Part shown: in pieces, positions 1 to 12,900 of the stretch | Layout: each line of letters begins with the position of its first letter | Numbering within the stretch: the first letter of the stretch is position 1 | Source: Brachionus plicatilis | Lineage: Eukaryota; Rotifera; Eurotatoria; Ploima; Brachionidae | Length of the DNA stretch: 64,000 bases | Direction: 5' to 3' | NCBI GenBank assembly: GCA_010279815.1 | Contig: QEOQ01000114.1 | Coordinates: 143,334-207,333 of the forward strand | Made by a program: the position numbers and the translations under genes | The notes under the pieces: generated by a model | Told to the model about the DNA's origin: nothing | The model's input: only the letters and a program-made list of their open reading frames with translations | Databases searched by the model: none

Positions 1-3000
1 TTATCGATATGATAAATTATTATCGATAAAATATCAAAGTAATTTTATAATATCGATAAATTATCGATTTTAAATATAAATATCAATATTATATCGATAC
101 AAAAAATTTTTATCAATATTTTATCGATAGGAAATATTTTTATCGATATTTTATCGATAGGAAATTAGAATATTATATAATTTCGATAATTTTAACTCCT
201 AAAAAATTTAAATAACAAATTAAGATTTTTAAATTTAAAATCTAAAACCGAGTTTTTGTCAAGTTTTTTGAACGATATTTTAATTATTAAAAGAGAGTTG
301 TAAGAATTTAATTTTTACATAATTTTTAAAAATTTTTAAACCAAAAAGTATTCACTCTTCTTTTGAATTTTAAAAAATGATTTACACAAATAAATATTAT
401 GTATATCTAATGTTTTATTTCTAATGCATGTTCTTGGATTTCATTTATTCTTTTTTTTTAGATGAATTAAATTTTATTATTATATTTATTATTTAGAAAT
501 ATTTTAAAATGAATGAGAATAGCTCCGTTGATAACAGTCCTGTTGTAACTAGAATGTATTCTTGTGGAAAAAAAAAAGCTTCACCTGTTTGGCAATTTGC
601 CCAAAAATTTTCCAAAGAAATAAATGAACAAGGACAAAAAAAAAATTATGAATTTTATAAATGTTTATTTCAGGGCTGCAATTATGAAGGAAAATTTGCT
701 GGTACAACTTCTATTAGAAATCATTTAATGGCTCATGATATAAGAATTGAATCTAATAGTAAAGAAACAGAAATAGATGAGAAACAAAATGAAAAAATAT
801 CATTTGATCAGAACAAAGCAAATATGGCAAATCAGAGCCTTTTAAAATTTATTATAAGTGGATTTTTGCCTTTTGCCATACTTGAAAACTTTCACCTAAA
901 GAGATTTATTACTATCATATCTCCGAAATATCGCTTACCATCTGTCAATATCATTTCAAATAATATGTTGGACATAATTTTTAATAAAGCTATAGTTTCG
1001 ATTAAAAAAGATTTAGAACAGATTGAATCTATTTGTGTAACAACAGATTGCTGGACATCGATTCAAAACTGTTCATACATGGGTGTCACCATTCATTTTA
1101 TCAAACCTGACTTTTTCATGTCCTCTCATACCATTGCAATTAAAAATATAACCGGTTCTCATACAGGCTTGCAAATCAAAAACTTGTTGACCCAAATTTT
1201 TCAAGAGTGGGATGTGGAAAGAAAAGTTGAATTTATCAGTACTGATAATGCTTCAAATGTCTGTAAAGCTATTTCTTATTTCAATAGTACAATTATTCAT
1301 ATGCGCTGTATGGGACACATATTAAATTTAATAGTAAAAAAAGTAATTAATTACAAACATGATGGATCCTACAGCATATCGACGACCCAACAAGCAAGTC
1401 AGGACAGTTTTGTTGACTTTGATGAAGAAGATGATGAAAATGAAACTGATATTGCTGGAAATAGTGATTTGATCATTCCTTTTACGTTTTCTCTAAATGA
1501 AATGAATTCAATTAAAAAATTTCGTAAGTTGACTAAAAAAGCTAGAATTATATGCTCAAAGTTTAGTCATTCAACTTTATTATCTGATGCTTTAGCTGAA
1601 AAACAAAAAAATGAAAAAGAACAATTTCATCTGGTACAAGAGGTTGCTACCAGATGGAATTCAACATATAAAATGCTAAATCGTTTATTAAAAATAAAAG
1701 TGCATGTCAATTCAGTTCTAAATGAATTCTCAACATTTTCAAATAAATTTAAAGATCTAATTTTGACTGACAGTGATACAGCTGAATTAAATGATATTGT
1801 AGAAATATTATTTGGATTTGATGATGCGACAAAGCGTTTATCCTCAGAAAAGAATGATACTATATCAATGATACTCCCACTATTTATGGCAATTAAAACA
1901 GACATACAAATATCAGAAGACTTTTCTGAATTCAAATCAAATCTCGCATCGTCTTTCTTGAAAAGTACAAATTTTTACATCAAAAAATATGAAATATTTG
2001 ACAACAAAGTTTTAATCGCCGCTTCATATTTAGATCCAAGGTTTTAATAAAATAAAAATTAAAAATTTAATAAAATAAATTTTAATATTTTGAATTATAG
2101 GCAGAAAAATTTTCTAGATTTTCGCATGAAGAGTCCAAAAAATTTATATCAATAGCAAAGAATTTTATAAAAGATTATTCTTGCCAAAAAAATTTTTGTG
2201 AAAAATCAACCGATGCGGATACTCCAACCCCTATTCCTGTCAAAAAATCTCTTCAGATTTTTGATTTTAATGTATTAAGTGAAACACTGGGGTCAAATTA
2301 TTCAATTAGCCAGGAGATGAGTGAATATAATTCATACAGAATAGAAGATGATATTGATGTTTTAAAATTCTGGAAAGAAAAATCAAAAAAGTTTCCAATT
2401 TTATCAAAGATTGCCAAAAGAATTTTATGTGTTCAAGCAACTAGCACTCCATCTGAAAGACTTTTTTCGTCCGCTGGATACAGTCTGTGGGATCGTAGAA
2501 ATGCTTTAAATCCATTAAAATTAAACAAAATAATGATTATTAATCAATATGAAAAAAACACTGAGAAACAAAATACGAATTTTTTGATATATAAAAATTG
2601 AAAAAAAAGTTACTTTTTATATGAAAAATTTGTTAAATTTAATTTTGAAAAAAAATTATTCTTCATTAACCATGGTTCTAAAATCTATATTCATTACCTA
2701 AATCGATAATCTCAAAATTCAAAAATTTTTAAAATTTTAGATATACTACATATTGAATTATTTAATCGGTTAATCTCGATATTTAATCGATGAAGTAAGA
2801 TATTTTCAATAAAATATTGATATTAATAATTCATTTCAATATTTTATCGAAAATATTTTTCTCTATCGATTAAATATCGAAAGTTTTCTACTTCATCGAT
2901 AAAATATCAGTATAACTTAAAAATATTCATATTCGACTGATAGATTAGAATGCAATCGATAAGTTTTACAAAAAAAAAATCAATATCGATACCTAATTTA

Positions 3001-3042
3001 TCGATATTTCTATCGATAATTTAATATCGATACCATGCACTA
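1..3042 (+). mobile_element. hAT DNA transposon, left end outside the window
   Basis: The transposase gene at 509-2601 is flanked on both sides by dense, imperfect copies of the octamer TATCGATA (about 1-170 and 2760-3037). Such subterminal repeats in hAT elements are usually transposase-binding sites. The right end, read on the minus strand from 3042, begins TAGTGCATGGTATCGATA, which looks like a hAT terminal inverted repeat. The matching left terminus is not present, so the element extends past base 1 and its 8-bp target duplication cannot be tested; GTTAAAAT at 3043-3050 is the predicted right copy. The transposase and the right terminus both look little decayed, so this may be a young or recently active element. 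Confidence 0.82.
509..2601 (+). CDS. hAT transposase, two exons (509..2040, 2118..2601)
   Basis: Cut-and-paste transposase of about 671 aa. Near residue 50 there is a BED-type zinc finger (KCLFQGC followed by NHLMAH). The RNase H-like core shows TTDCWTS, ISTDNASNVCKA, the hAT signature RCMGHILNLIVKK and VATRWNSTY. The C-terminal dimerisation region holds ATSTPSERLFSSAG and the basic block DRRNAL. The first exon ends in the conserved motif LDPRF, where a stop would follow if unspliced. A GT-AG intron at 2041-2117 (phase 2) joins it in frame to an open stretch running to the stop at 2601. The length is normal for hAT transposases and no disabling mutation was found, so the gene could be functional. 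A short insertion mimicking an intron is the alternative reading of the 77 bp. Confidence 0.85.
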
Positions 3043-4849
3043 GTTAAAATTCCCCCTATTGTCAAAGGTTTAAAATTTAGATAATAATAAATAATTTTAG
3101 ATTTACTAGTAAAAATAGCAAAAATTAATGAACACTTGAGAATCAAATTCAAATTTTTTCGTTTTAAAATTAAAAATTTTAACTTAATGTTTGAAGATTG
3201 TGATTTGAAAGTTAGAGATGCAAGATTTCAGTTGACAGGTATTAATTTGAGTCTTTTATCTGTAACTGAATTTTTTTTTTTAGGACATATTAAGATTTTC
3301 GAGCATTTTTTTTTATTTTTCAAGTCGAATTTTATTGGTCAAAGAAAAATAACAATAAATTTAGTTTAGTAATAATTTATTTAAATTAAAAGGTCAATGT
3401 CACAATAATAAAAAAAAATAACAAAATAAAAATCTAACACAAACAAAACAAAAAAAAGTAAAACAAAAAACTATAGGCTCGAATACTCATAATTGTCTTA
3501 TCGGCATCTTTTAGCCAAAATTTGTTTTATTGATCCCTTTCTTTTATTTGTTGCCCTGAAATAGTCCAAAAAAAGACGTTCAAGTAAAATCCGTTAATTA
3601 AACGAGCCGTCGTTAATTAAACGAGAATCAATAAACAAAGAAGACCTATCCAACTCGATCATTTTATTGATGAAATCAATTTTAATGTCGCACGCTTTTT
3701 AAAAACTCATCGAAAGTCAAATCAATACAAAAATTTTAAAATTAATATAACTAGATCATTGTTTTTGTATTTGAAAAGCAAGTATTGTTTAATCTCAAGA
3801 TATAAACAGGTGAGCGGCTTTTTTGAGGATTTTGGGATCTTAAGAGAAAGATATATGAATGATTCAGATATCAATTCTATTGATATCGAGTCATTCAAGT
3901 TAACATTTCAAACAGTAAAATTCAGAGGGTTCTAGACAAAAGCCTAAAAGAAAATGTTTTTCGGGGTCCAGCTTCAATCGGTTTTAGATTTTTAGTCAAA
4001 AAATCAAAAGCTGATTATAATAATTCAAATATTGGCCAATAATTTGTTTTTCTTTTTTTTTTATTTGTCAATTTGTATTTTATTATAATTTTTTTTGTCC
4101 AATAAAATTTTATCAGTTATTTCAAATTTTTTGCCCACTTTCTATAGAAAAAAATTGATATGAATTTACCGAAGACTTTTACTTATTGATTGTAAATTAA
4201 GAAATTTAAACGATTTTGAATATAATTTAGCAAGTAAATATATCTCTATTAGGTTAAATTATTTGATTAAATTTAAAATTAAAAATTAAAAAGAGACATC
4301 AATAAAATTAGAAAACACGAAAAACTGTTTAAAAGGTAGCCGTTTACTATTATAATTTATTTTTATTTGAATTAAATTTAATCTTTGTTTAGGTAATAAA
4401 AAGCGATACAAAAGTAAAAATTAGATGAATATTGTACTAGATTGGATTAGTATAAGAAACAAACTGCTATTTTTAAAAATTTTCTAAACAACTTTAAAGT
4501 TAATTTTCTAAAAAAACAAAAAATTTATTTTACCTTTTTAATAATATAATTTATTTATATCATGATATTTTCTTAACCGCATCATTTTTTAAAATAAAAA
4601 ATTCTAAGCTCTTTGAAAGCTAAATTTTAATTTCCATAAAAGACAAAACGTTTAAAAATTGGATTTGGTACAATAGCGGACAGCTTTTAATGGTTTAAGC
4701 TCAATCATTGACTATTTTGGTTATGATTTCAGGGCAATTTATTAATTTATTTTGCTCTTGTGAGGATAAAAACTAAAAAATAAACTAAAAATATCACAAA
4801 ATTTTATGTATCTGCTATTTCGGCAATGGAAAGAATTTGAGAAGTTGAT
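3043..4849. other. AT-rich non-coding stretch
   Basis: I see no supported gene. The open frames here are short, low in complexity and rich in Phe, Lys and Ile, as expected by chance in this composition. Around 3575-3640 there is a short doubled motif containing GTTAATTAAACGAG. Confidence 0.5.
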
Positions 4850-4957
4850 AATTCAAAATGGGCATCAAACAGTATGACTATATTTTGTCCAAAGAACTAC
4901 TTTAAAGATGCTCTTAAGGACTACGAACGCTTTTTAAGCATTCGTCGGAGTGATGCC
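4850..4957 (+). pseudogene. Fragment of the TPR/MYND gene with an internal deletion
   Basis: This block is nearly identical to 40868-41030 inside the TPR/SEL1/MYND gene. It keeps the stretch starting ATTCAAAATGGGCATC and the later stretch ending AAGCATTYGTCSGAGTGATGC. About 58 bp between them are missing, from after AAAGAAC to before CTTTAAAG. Scattered substitutions and the lack of any flanking gene sequence mark it as a dead exon fragment. It contains no intron position, so it could derive from DNA or from RNA. Confidence 0.88.
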
Positions 4958-6321
4958 TCGGCGTAGATTTGATTTGATTTGTTTTTTTATAATTAAAATT
5001 TTAACTTTTTTTCGGTCAATTCATGGTCACTAAAGCAACTGTAGTTGAAATTTTCAATTGATATTGGGTCAATTTTGATGAAAATATAAAGATAAACAGA
5101 TTTATGTTCTTTGTGAAATTGAGGCTATTTTAGATCGTGTGTTTTCAAAATTAATTATTTATACGATTTAAAATTATTATCATCAACTGTAAAAGAGAAA
5201 AAAATCTGAATCTAAGAATGATTTGTTTAAACAAATGAAGCATGAGTATGAAGATGTTTTTGAGAATCAAAATTCATTTCAACAGAAGTCAGAAAATTTT
5301 ATATTGTAAAAGAAACTATGAAAATCAGTTAAAGAATCAAGAAAACGCGTGTAGGATTCATCTAATTGAATCAAGAAATTTAGTTCAGCTTATTTTAAAG
5401 AACTTGTGCAAATAAAATGATTTTGCAATGAACTTTAACTTTTTAATATCTATTACACAAAATTTTAATTTATATAGAAACGTTTATTTGTTTTGTTCAT
5501 TTCCAAAAACAATAATTCATTTTGAAAGAAAAAATGTGCCGTAAAATCAATGATGTCAAGCAAAAAGATTTAATAAGACTTAAAGAAAGAATATTCTTAT
5601 GTTTTAAATTGTCGATTGGAAATGAATTCTTTAGGATTATTACTGCCTAGATTTTCGTATATTTATCTATCTAAAATCTAGGTTTAACAATAATCGTGTA
5701 CAAAAAGTCAATGAAAAAAAAGACCAATTAACCTCTTACTTCTAATTTCATTCATTTAAACAGCAATTCATCAATTGATTCCTTTTTTACAACATTAACA
5801 AACTAAAATATAATTGAATGGCAAATTTGTCCGCAAAATCTTCATTTGCCTTTATTTAAAAAAAAAAAGAAATTAAAACAATAATCAAATTATCTATAGA
5901 AAATTTAATTTTTCAAAATTTAGATTTTTTCATTAAATTATTGACTTTAAATAAATAAAATTGATAAAATTAATAAAATTGAAATTTTGGTTTATTTATA
6001 CTGCAATTTAAAAGTGTTTTTTCTGTATGGCGTCATACAAATTTCGCCATTCAACTTTGTCTTGAGATCAAATAACTATTAGGCATCCATATTCACAAAT
6101 CAAACCAGCTGTGTCTCAATGACGCCAAAGAATATGTAAGAGCAACCAAATATAACTATTCAGGGCTGAAAAAATTGGCTTCGATCGAAGTCATCTCGAT
6201 GATCAAGGGTCTCCACTGTTTTATGTACCTACTGGAAAATGTCGAAGCAATTATATACACTGCTTATCTAGAACTTAAAAATTATAAAAGAAATTATTTT
6301 GAATTTTTTTATCATTAACAA
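4958..6321. other. AT-rich non-coding stretch
   Basis: No gene is supported. At 5195-5310 a short frame rich in Lys, Glu and Gln could be an old coding relic, but it is too short to assign. Confidence 0.45.
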
Positions 6322-6515
6322 GGACCGAATTGAATTGGAATGGAAAGCACCTACGAATGATTGAGTGCTCCAATCGAAAAATACCTGATAGAAAAACGTG
6401 AAAACTCCCTGAGTCAAAGCTGCTGAATGAAACTTTCCAAAAATCAAAACGCAAAGAATATAAATTTAGGGTATTGACTATAGACAAAGCTGGTCAGAGT
6501 AAACCAGTGAAGTGA
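6322..6515 (+). pseudogene. Decayed fibronectin type III domain, titin/twitchin-like
   Basis: Translating in pieces gives DRIELEWKAPTND, then after a frameshift at about 6360 APIEKYLIEKREN, then after further decay KRKEYKFRVLTIDKAGQSKP. These match in order the strand-B tryptophan motif, the PIxxYxIEKR motif and the YxFRVxxxNKAGxSxP motif of FnIII domains from giant muscle proteins such as titin and twitchin. Stops at 6359-6364 and 6422-6426 and at least two frameshifts show it is dead. No neighbouring FnIII or Ig domain could be read, so it is a single captured exon piece. The assignment rests on motif recognition only. Confidence 0.72.
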
Positions 6516-7684
6516 GCAGATCACTTATCCCAGATTTGGTAAATATTCTCTCAAAATCAACAAAAAATAATTTTTGTCAATTTTTTGAAATAAATTAATT
6601 TGTAATAATGAAAAGGAATGATGGAATGGAAATAAAGATTTTATTTCATGGAATTTTGGTTGGATTTTGAAAGGACTTTTGGACAACCAATCAATCAATC
6701 ATTTTTACAACCTTTTTTCTTATTTCAACTAATTCATTAGAATTTTGTTTTTTAAATCAGCTTTGCATATTTATAAATTCTGACATAATTAGGATGATTT
6801 TGATACCTGTTAAAGATTTAATTCGTAAAATGGACTTTAATTATTGGCTTTCTATAGTCACGGATAGCTTTCATCTTTTATTTTTATTTTCAGATATCCA
6901 AAATAAAATCAATCAATGGGTCAGTTTAATCAAACGTCAAATCAATCAAACAAGCAGTCGGTTATTCAACTTTTTATTGACTATAATTATTTGAATTAAT
7001 TTTAAAACTTACGTTTAAATTTATTTTAACTATTTTTTTTTGTTTAAAAATGTTTATTTATTTTAAAATAAACTTACAAATATTGATCACTTTCTATATT
7101 CAACTAATTTATTTTAATAAAATTATAAAACTTCATAATATCTCAATTATTTTAATAAAAACTTTATGAAAATGTCAGCTTAGAAGTTTTCCCGATCCGA
7201 ATCATTCTCTTTTCATCAAATTCAATAGAAACCAAGATAGCATAAATCATTTCGAGCAGAAGCATATTTGTTGAGAAAATTCATTTATGTTTTTTTCAGG
7301 GAGTATCACTTCGGATGGAGAATCCCCAGAGTAAACCGAATTTGAAAACAATGAGGAATCAAGCCGTAGAAATAAAACATAGAAATGCTGGGAGTTTTTT
7401 CAAATTAAAAAGTATAAAAATAAACTTCATTGGCATTTTTAGCAAAAGTGTTTGTCAAATAAACATTTTCCTGTTTGATTCAAACAATTAATAAAAATAT
7501 ACTTAGATTTCTATATTGAAAATATGGAATTTTTGAAAATAAGGACCTGGTCCTTGCAGCATTTTTGAACTCACGATACAAAAAATTTTCAAGTTCAACA
7601 GAAATGTTAAGAAATGAGTTAATTGAAAAAGCTAGAAAGCAAATTAGAAAATCAATTTCAGATTTCAGAAATGCAATCAAATTG
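6516..7684. other. AT-rich non-coding stretch
   Basis: No gene or clear repeat end was found. Open frames here are chance frames in AT-rich DNA. Confidence 0.45.
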
Positions 7685-8260
7685 CATATTGAAGAAAAAA
7701 GGAAATTTTTCTTGTCTGAAATATTTTTTTGATTGGTTAAAAGAAAAGACGTTTTTTTGTGAAACTTTTATTTTTATTGGTCAAACAAAATTGCAATATT
7801 TTATAAAAAAAAACGAAATAAAATTAACATAAAAATTTATGAGTTATATGAGAAAGACTTATAATTTTCAAAAGGGTTTAGCGACGCAACAGATTTTCTT
7901 TTTGATTATAGGATAATTAAGGAAAAGTTAATCAATCAAAGCGATTTTTTTGGAATTGATGAAAAATCATTTCAAATTAAGTAAAAAACTCACAGGATTT
8001 TAAAAATCCTTGGAAAGAATTTACAAGTAAAAACTTTTTTTTATCGAACGAGGCTATTTTCCGTTTTTATGTTTAAAAAGGCAAACAAAATTAAAATTGT
8101 ATTATGTTAATTTTTTTTTATTATTTTTTTGTAAAATATTGTAATTTTGTTTAACCAATAAAAATAAAAGTTTCACAAAAAACGTCTTTTCTTTTAACCA
8201 ATTAAAAGAAAAATTAAACCCAAAAAATTTTCCTATTTTTCAATGAATTCCTTCATTATG
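7685..8260. mobile_element. Long inverted-repeat MITE, copy 1
   Basis: Two arms of roughly 140-150 bp face each other. The left arm includes GATTGGTTAAAAGAAAAGAC and a run ending in AAAATTAACAT. The right arm includes GTCTTTTCTTTTAACCAATT. The ends read CATATTGAAG on the left and CTTCATTATG on the right. A second, shorter copy lies at 28852-29234. No coding capacity is present, so it is non-autonomous; the superfamily is not clear. Confidence 0.75.
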
Positions 8261-8649
8261 GAGTTCCACAAAAAAAAAACTTTCAAATCATGAAAAGAAA
8301 TCTAAGCAAAGAAAATTAGTTCAAATGAGTGAGTCATGATGATGAAACTGAATTCGAAATCAACTCATGATCAGTTAAAAAAGAAATTACAAATTATAAA
8401 TCAGATCCGAAACAATAAGAATTACTGAATTTTTAACGGAAATAAAATATCCAATATTGGTCGTTGTTGAATTTCACGGATAGTTCATGGTTTATTGCAA
8501 GTTTTATTGATCCCTTATTCGAATTTAATTGACTCGAAACAACAAACTCATCGATTGATTTAATCGACAATTTATATCCAAATTTCGAGATTTAATAAGT
8601 GAAGAATGGGAATTAATTTATAACGATACGAAAGAGGTGATTTCAACTC

Positions 8650-8985
8650 AAGCTAGCAGTGATTCTTTTGATATTTTAGTACGACGAAGAAAATAGACCC
8701 AACGAAACATAAGCAAAGAAATTTATAAGTGAATATAATATTTATTTAGATTTAGATTTTAACAAGGATATGGAATTGATGGATTTTTGGAGAGTTTAAA
8801 AAAGAAATATTCCAAATATTGTGCAAGATAGCGCTCAAATATTTGTCGATACCGGCTTCCTCTTGTCCTGTTGAGAGACTATTTTCCAGTGCGGTTTATA
8901 TTAGCAGACAGCATAGATCAAGATTAACAGCAGAAAATCTTGAAAAAACAAGCTTATTTAGATTAAATTTCAGAACATCTTGAAT
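8650..8985 (+). pseudogene. Remnant of a second hAT transposase C-terminus
   Basis: The translation contains ALKYLSIPASSCPVERLFSS followed by R and L residues spaced as in the hATC dimerisation domain, ending near a TGA at about 8983. Upstream frames are broken by stops, for example in WIFGEF. It differs from the 509-2601 element, so it represents another, older hAT family. Confidence 0.75.
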
Positions 8986-9172
8986 TTTAAATTTTATTTT
9001 CAAGTTTATTAAAAACATTAATTAAGAAAAAAAAATTTAGCTTTAAAAATTTTGAAATTAAATTTATCTTTAATTGATGACCGATTATTCTTTAATTTCA
9101 TTGTAATCGAAAAAAATCAAGTCAATTCAGTCAAGACTTAACTTTAAAAATCTAAAAAAGTCAGGTCAAGTT

Positions 9173-9720
9173 GGCAAATTGAAGTTACAGTTCAAATTTT
9201 AAGATCAAAACGATCATTTAAAATTTTTTAAAACTTAATCAATCTAATGATTTTAATATTTTTTAAGAAATGAATACTAAACAATACTAGACATGTTATG
9301 TCTAATAATAGTTCATTATCAAATAAACATCAAAATGATTGATCTCTAATTTATTTAACAAAAACAATCAATAATTTAAATAATTCAGGTTAAGTTAATT
9401 CACAAATTCAAATTTATAACTTAAATATCCATTCATTCAAACTGAAATAATTTTATTTTTCTATTTTAATAAATTTTTAATTTTAAAAAAGTTAATTTTT
9501 TTGACTATAAAAGTAAGTTTTCATTAAAATCAATTAAAATATTTAAACCTTTTAAAGTTCAATAAAAAAATGGAAATTTTAAAATTTTAAACATGAAAAT
9601 AAACTTTACATGACATTTCAAGTAATTGCTTTGGAACAAATTTATTTTTTCTTTTTTATTAAAAATTATTTACAATTTATATTTTGATCTTTTGATCTTG
9701 ATCTCAAACCTCAATTTGCC
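9173..9720. mobile_element. Non-autonomous element with GGCAAATTGARGTT ends, complete copy
   Basis: The left end reads GGCAAATTGAAGTT and the right end, on the other strand, reads GGCAAATTGAGGTTTGAG. The element is flanked by GTCAAGTT at 9165-9172 and 9721-9728, an 8-bp target duplication. Related or partial copies lie near 29560-29770, 44431-44800 and 54853-56797. It carries no open frame. This uninterrupted copy shows what the LINE target site looked like before the insertion at 55609-56666. Confidence 0.8.
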
Positions 9721-9986
9721 GTCAAGTTTAGGCTTCTTGGAAAATAGCGACTTCAGGAACAACATTGAATAACAGTTATACTTTTCTTTAAAACAATGCT
9801 GATTTTGAAGCGATTTATGACTAAGTCTGAATTATAATGATTAACACAATCCCAAATTATTTTATTTTAAAAATTATTTAATACTTTTTTTAATAAAACG
9901 ATTAAATTAAACAATTAAAAAAGTTTTATTCATTTTTTCTCAAATAAATATATAATACAATTTAGATTTTACATCAAAGCCTCAAG

Positions 9987-12900
9987 CTAACTATTGTCTT
10001 GCGACCAGCAATTATCGGAACTTTTAGAAGGATTTTGAAGGTGTACTTTTTTCTTGCAATAAATATTTAACAAATTTATTGCTTTTTCCCGATTACCTCT
10101 ATATTTTAGCACCCATTCACTCAACAAAAAATTGTAATATCTTTTTGTTTCAAAAAGCTTAAGATATTTGTGTGAACTAGCACTCGGGAATATTCTTATA
10201 AAACATCCTCTTCTATTATACTCATCTTCACTCTCAACTAAGATTCTTATATCGTCGGGTGTCAATTTGTCCATTATAGTTGACAAAACCTTCTAAGAAA
10301 AGAACACAAAAATTAAAATTAAACTTTAAATTATTTTTCTTAAAAAATGCTAAAAAAATAATACTTCATCTGTTTGTCTTTGAATAAAGTATTGATGTTT
10401 ACACTTTTCATCGTTTGACAACGATTGAGGCAAAGCGAACTTATTAAATGCCAATATTTTTGGGATTTTTTTGAAGCTTTTTTTGCCTTCTTGCTTTGAT
10501 ATTTCTTTCGGATCTGGAAGCATGTGTCCAGCTAGATTAAAAAGATCAGCTATCATTTGACCCTTTATACTAACGTCTAGAGGTGAACTTGAATGCAGAC
10601 TGGGACTAATGTTAACTTCAACGATCCACGGTTTCAAATTTTCATCAAGTATAACGTCAAAACCAAACAATTCATGAGTTGAATATTTTCGCTTTAAATG
10701 AGTTTTTACCAGTATATTAACATGAGGATCACCACTTTTTAAAATAAATTTAAAAAAAACAAAAATTAGAAAAAAAAATTTTTGTACCAAATAATTGTTT
10801 TTACAACTAAATCTTTGATGTTTTCCCAAATTTTGTCCGTATTAATACCCTTTTTATGTAAATAAGCCCAAAGAGCTTTAAGACTCCACTTATGGCCAAC
10901 ACAAGCATTTTCATCATCGTTTGATTTGTATTCTTTATTTGTTTTATTAATACTGTAATTAGTCAAGTGCATAAATTTATCACTAATAGTTTTGGAAGAA
11001 TTGGAATATCTTAATTTTTTAAGTGTGAAAAAAAATTCTTAAAATTTATTAATAATAATAACAAAAAAAACTACTTTCGAGAAGCAAAACGTGTAAGACC
11101 ATCATTGAATAGATAAATTCTAAGCGGATCATAGGACGTTACATAAACATATATTCGTAGATCAAATTTTAAGCCATCGATTAGATACGGATTAGACAAA
11201 TACTTTTGAACAACGCAAGCTCTTTTTTTTGGTATTTGTTCAATTTTGTTCACAACACGAATACCTTGGCCTCGAGCACTTGCAGGCTAGTTTTTTTTAT
11301 TTAATAATTAATAATAAATAAGTAAAAAAAAATTTTAAATTTAATCCTAAAAAAAATTTTTACCGGTTTTAAAATCCATTTAGAGTTTTTAGTCTCAAGC
11401 TCTTGTTTAAGCAAATTGTAATCTTGTGGAAGAACATAGGTAATGGGCACAAAATTGTATTCTTGTTTGCCAAAAATCGCTTGGGCATGATACAAATTCC
11501 TGCACAATCGATCCTTTCGGCCAATTTGAAACGAACCAGGAAAGTGGTTTATTTTTTGATAGTCATGTATTGATCGAAAGCATTCGGGCTTCATATGTGA
11601 ACCCCAAACTCCAATCCAGTCGTGTTTACCATTTGCTAGCTTGAAGTTTGATCTTGCAATTGTTGCCTTTACAACATTCGGAGTTATGGAGCTCATTTTC
11701 CATTTGCACAATTTTTTCAAGTTTTCGGGCAGCTCACCAATTTTTTGGTCTTGAGTGACAAATTTTATTGTAGGAGGCACATTCGCAAATAAACTTAGTG
11801 TAAGTGGTGGTTGAATGACAATGGTTTTGTCGGATTTTTTAATACAAGTCTCATTGAATAAAATCTTAAAATCATATCCATTCTTGGCTAAAATGTCAGC
11901 CATCGATTGATTGTCGCTCTCAAAATCTTCTTCGTTATCTATTCTGTCAATTTCAGTATTATCTTCGGTTGTATCTGACTCTTCAATGGACGGCGAAGAC
12001 AATGAAGAACATACTTCGGATGTTATGGTCGAACTTTTTTTCTTTTCTTTTAATTTTAATTCATCACCAGAGCCCATATTTTTGTCCAAATCATCAAAAT
12101 CTTGATCATCATCATTACCATCACCATCATCATCATCGATTCCATCCTCATCTAGCTTTTCACGCTCATTTACACTTAAAGAAATAAATAATGTTTAAAT
12201 GTTTATTTTTCTTAATTTTCTTTGATCAAGATTTCTAATTATTGGGCATATAGATTTTGATTTTTAGAAAAAAATTTGCCAGATACTTTTTACTTTTAGG
12301 GAAAAAAAAAACATTTAACAATCTTTAAATTTTTCAATTAACAATTTTTTTATCCTAAAATTGTAAATTGAAAAATTTAGTTGAATATTAATTCAGAGCA
12401 GATTTATTTGAAAGTCACAAGTCTTAAGTAAAATCCAAGTCTGAACTTTTTTTTTTTTTTAAATCTGGAACAAAAAAATTTAATATGTAATTGTGTTTAA
12501 TGTATGTAAATTTAATTTATTAAGTTATTGTGTCGGACTCAAACTTGTCCGCCACAATAACTTCCTGGAACGGCAAAGAGATCATTCATCAGTCATGATC
12601 AAGGCCAAATGAATTTTAGTGCCGTTCCAGCTAGTTATTTTGGCGGACAAGTTTGAGTCAAAGTCAGTAAAAATAAGTCAGAGTCCAGACTCGAACTTTA
12701 TTTGAGACTTGTGAAGGCAATTTGAAGTTTATGATCAATTTTTGATGCTCAAAATGATCAAATTAAATTAAAACTTAAAAATAAATTGTTGTTTCTTAAT
12801 AGAAATAATGCAGAGATACATTTTTGGATTTAACATACTATGTTAGATAAAAAAATATACTCTGCAATATCAAAATGCACAATGCAGAGTGCACACCATC

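Noticed and set aside
3136..3369. 77-codon Phe/Lys-rich frame
   Set aside because: Composition is what AT-rich non-coding DNA gives; there is no motif or splice context.
11911..12187. Plus-strand frames rich in Ser, Asp and His
   Set aside because: They lie opposite the acidic Asp/Glu/Ser region of TTLL4 exon 5 and reflect GAT repeats on the other strand.
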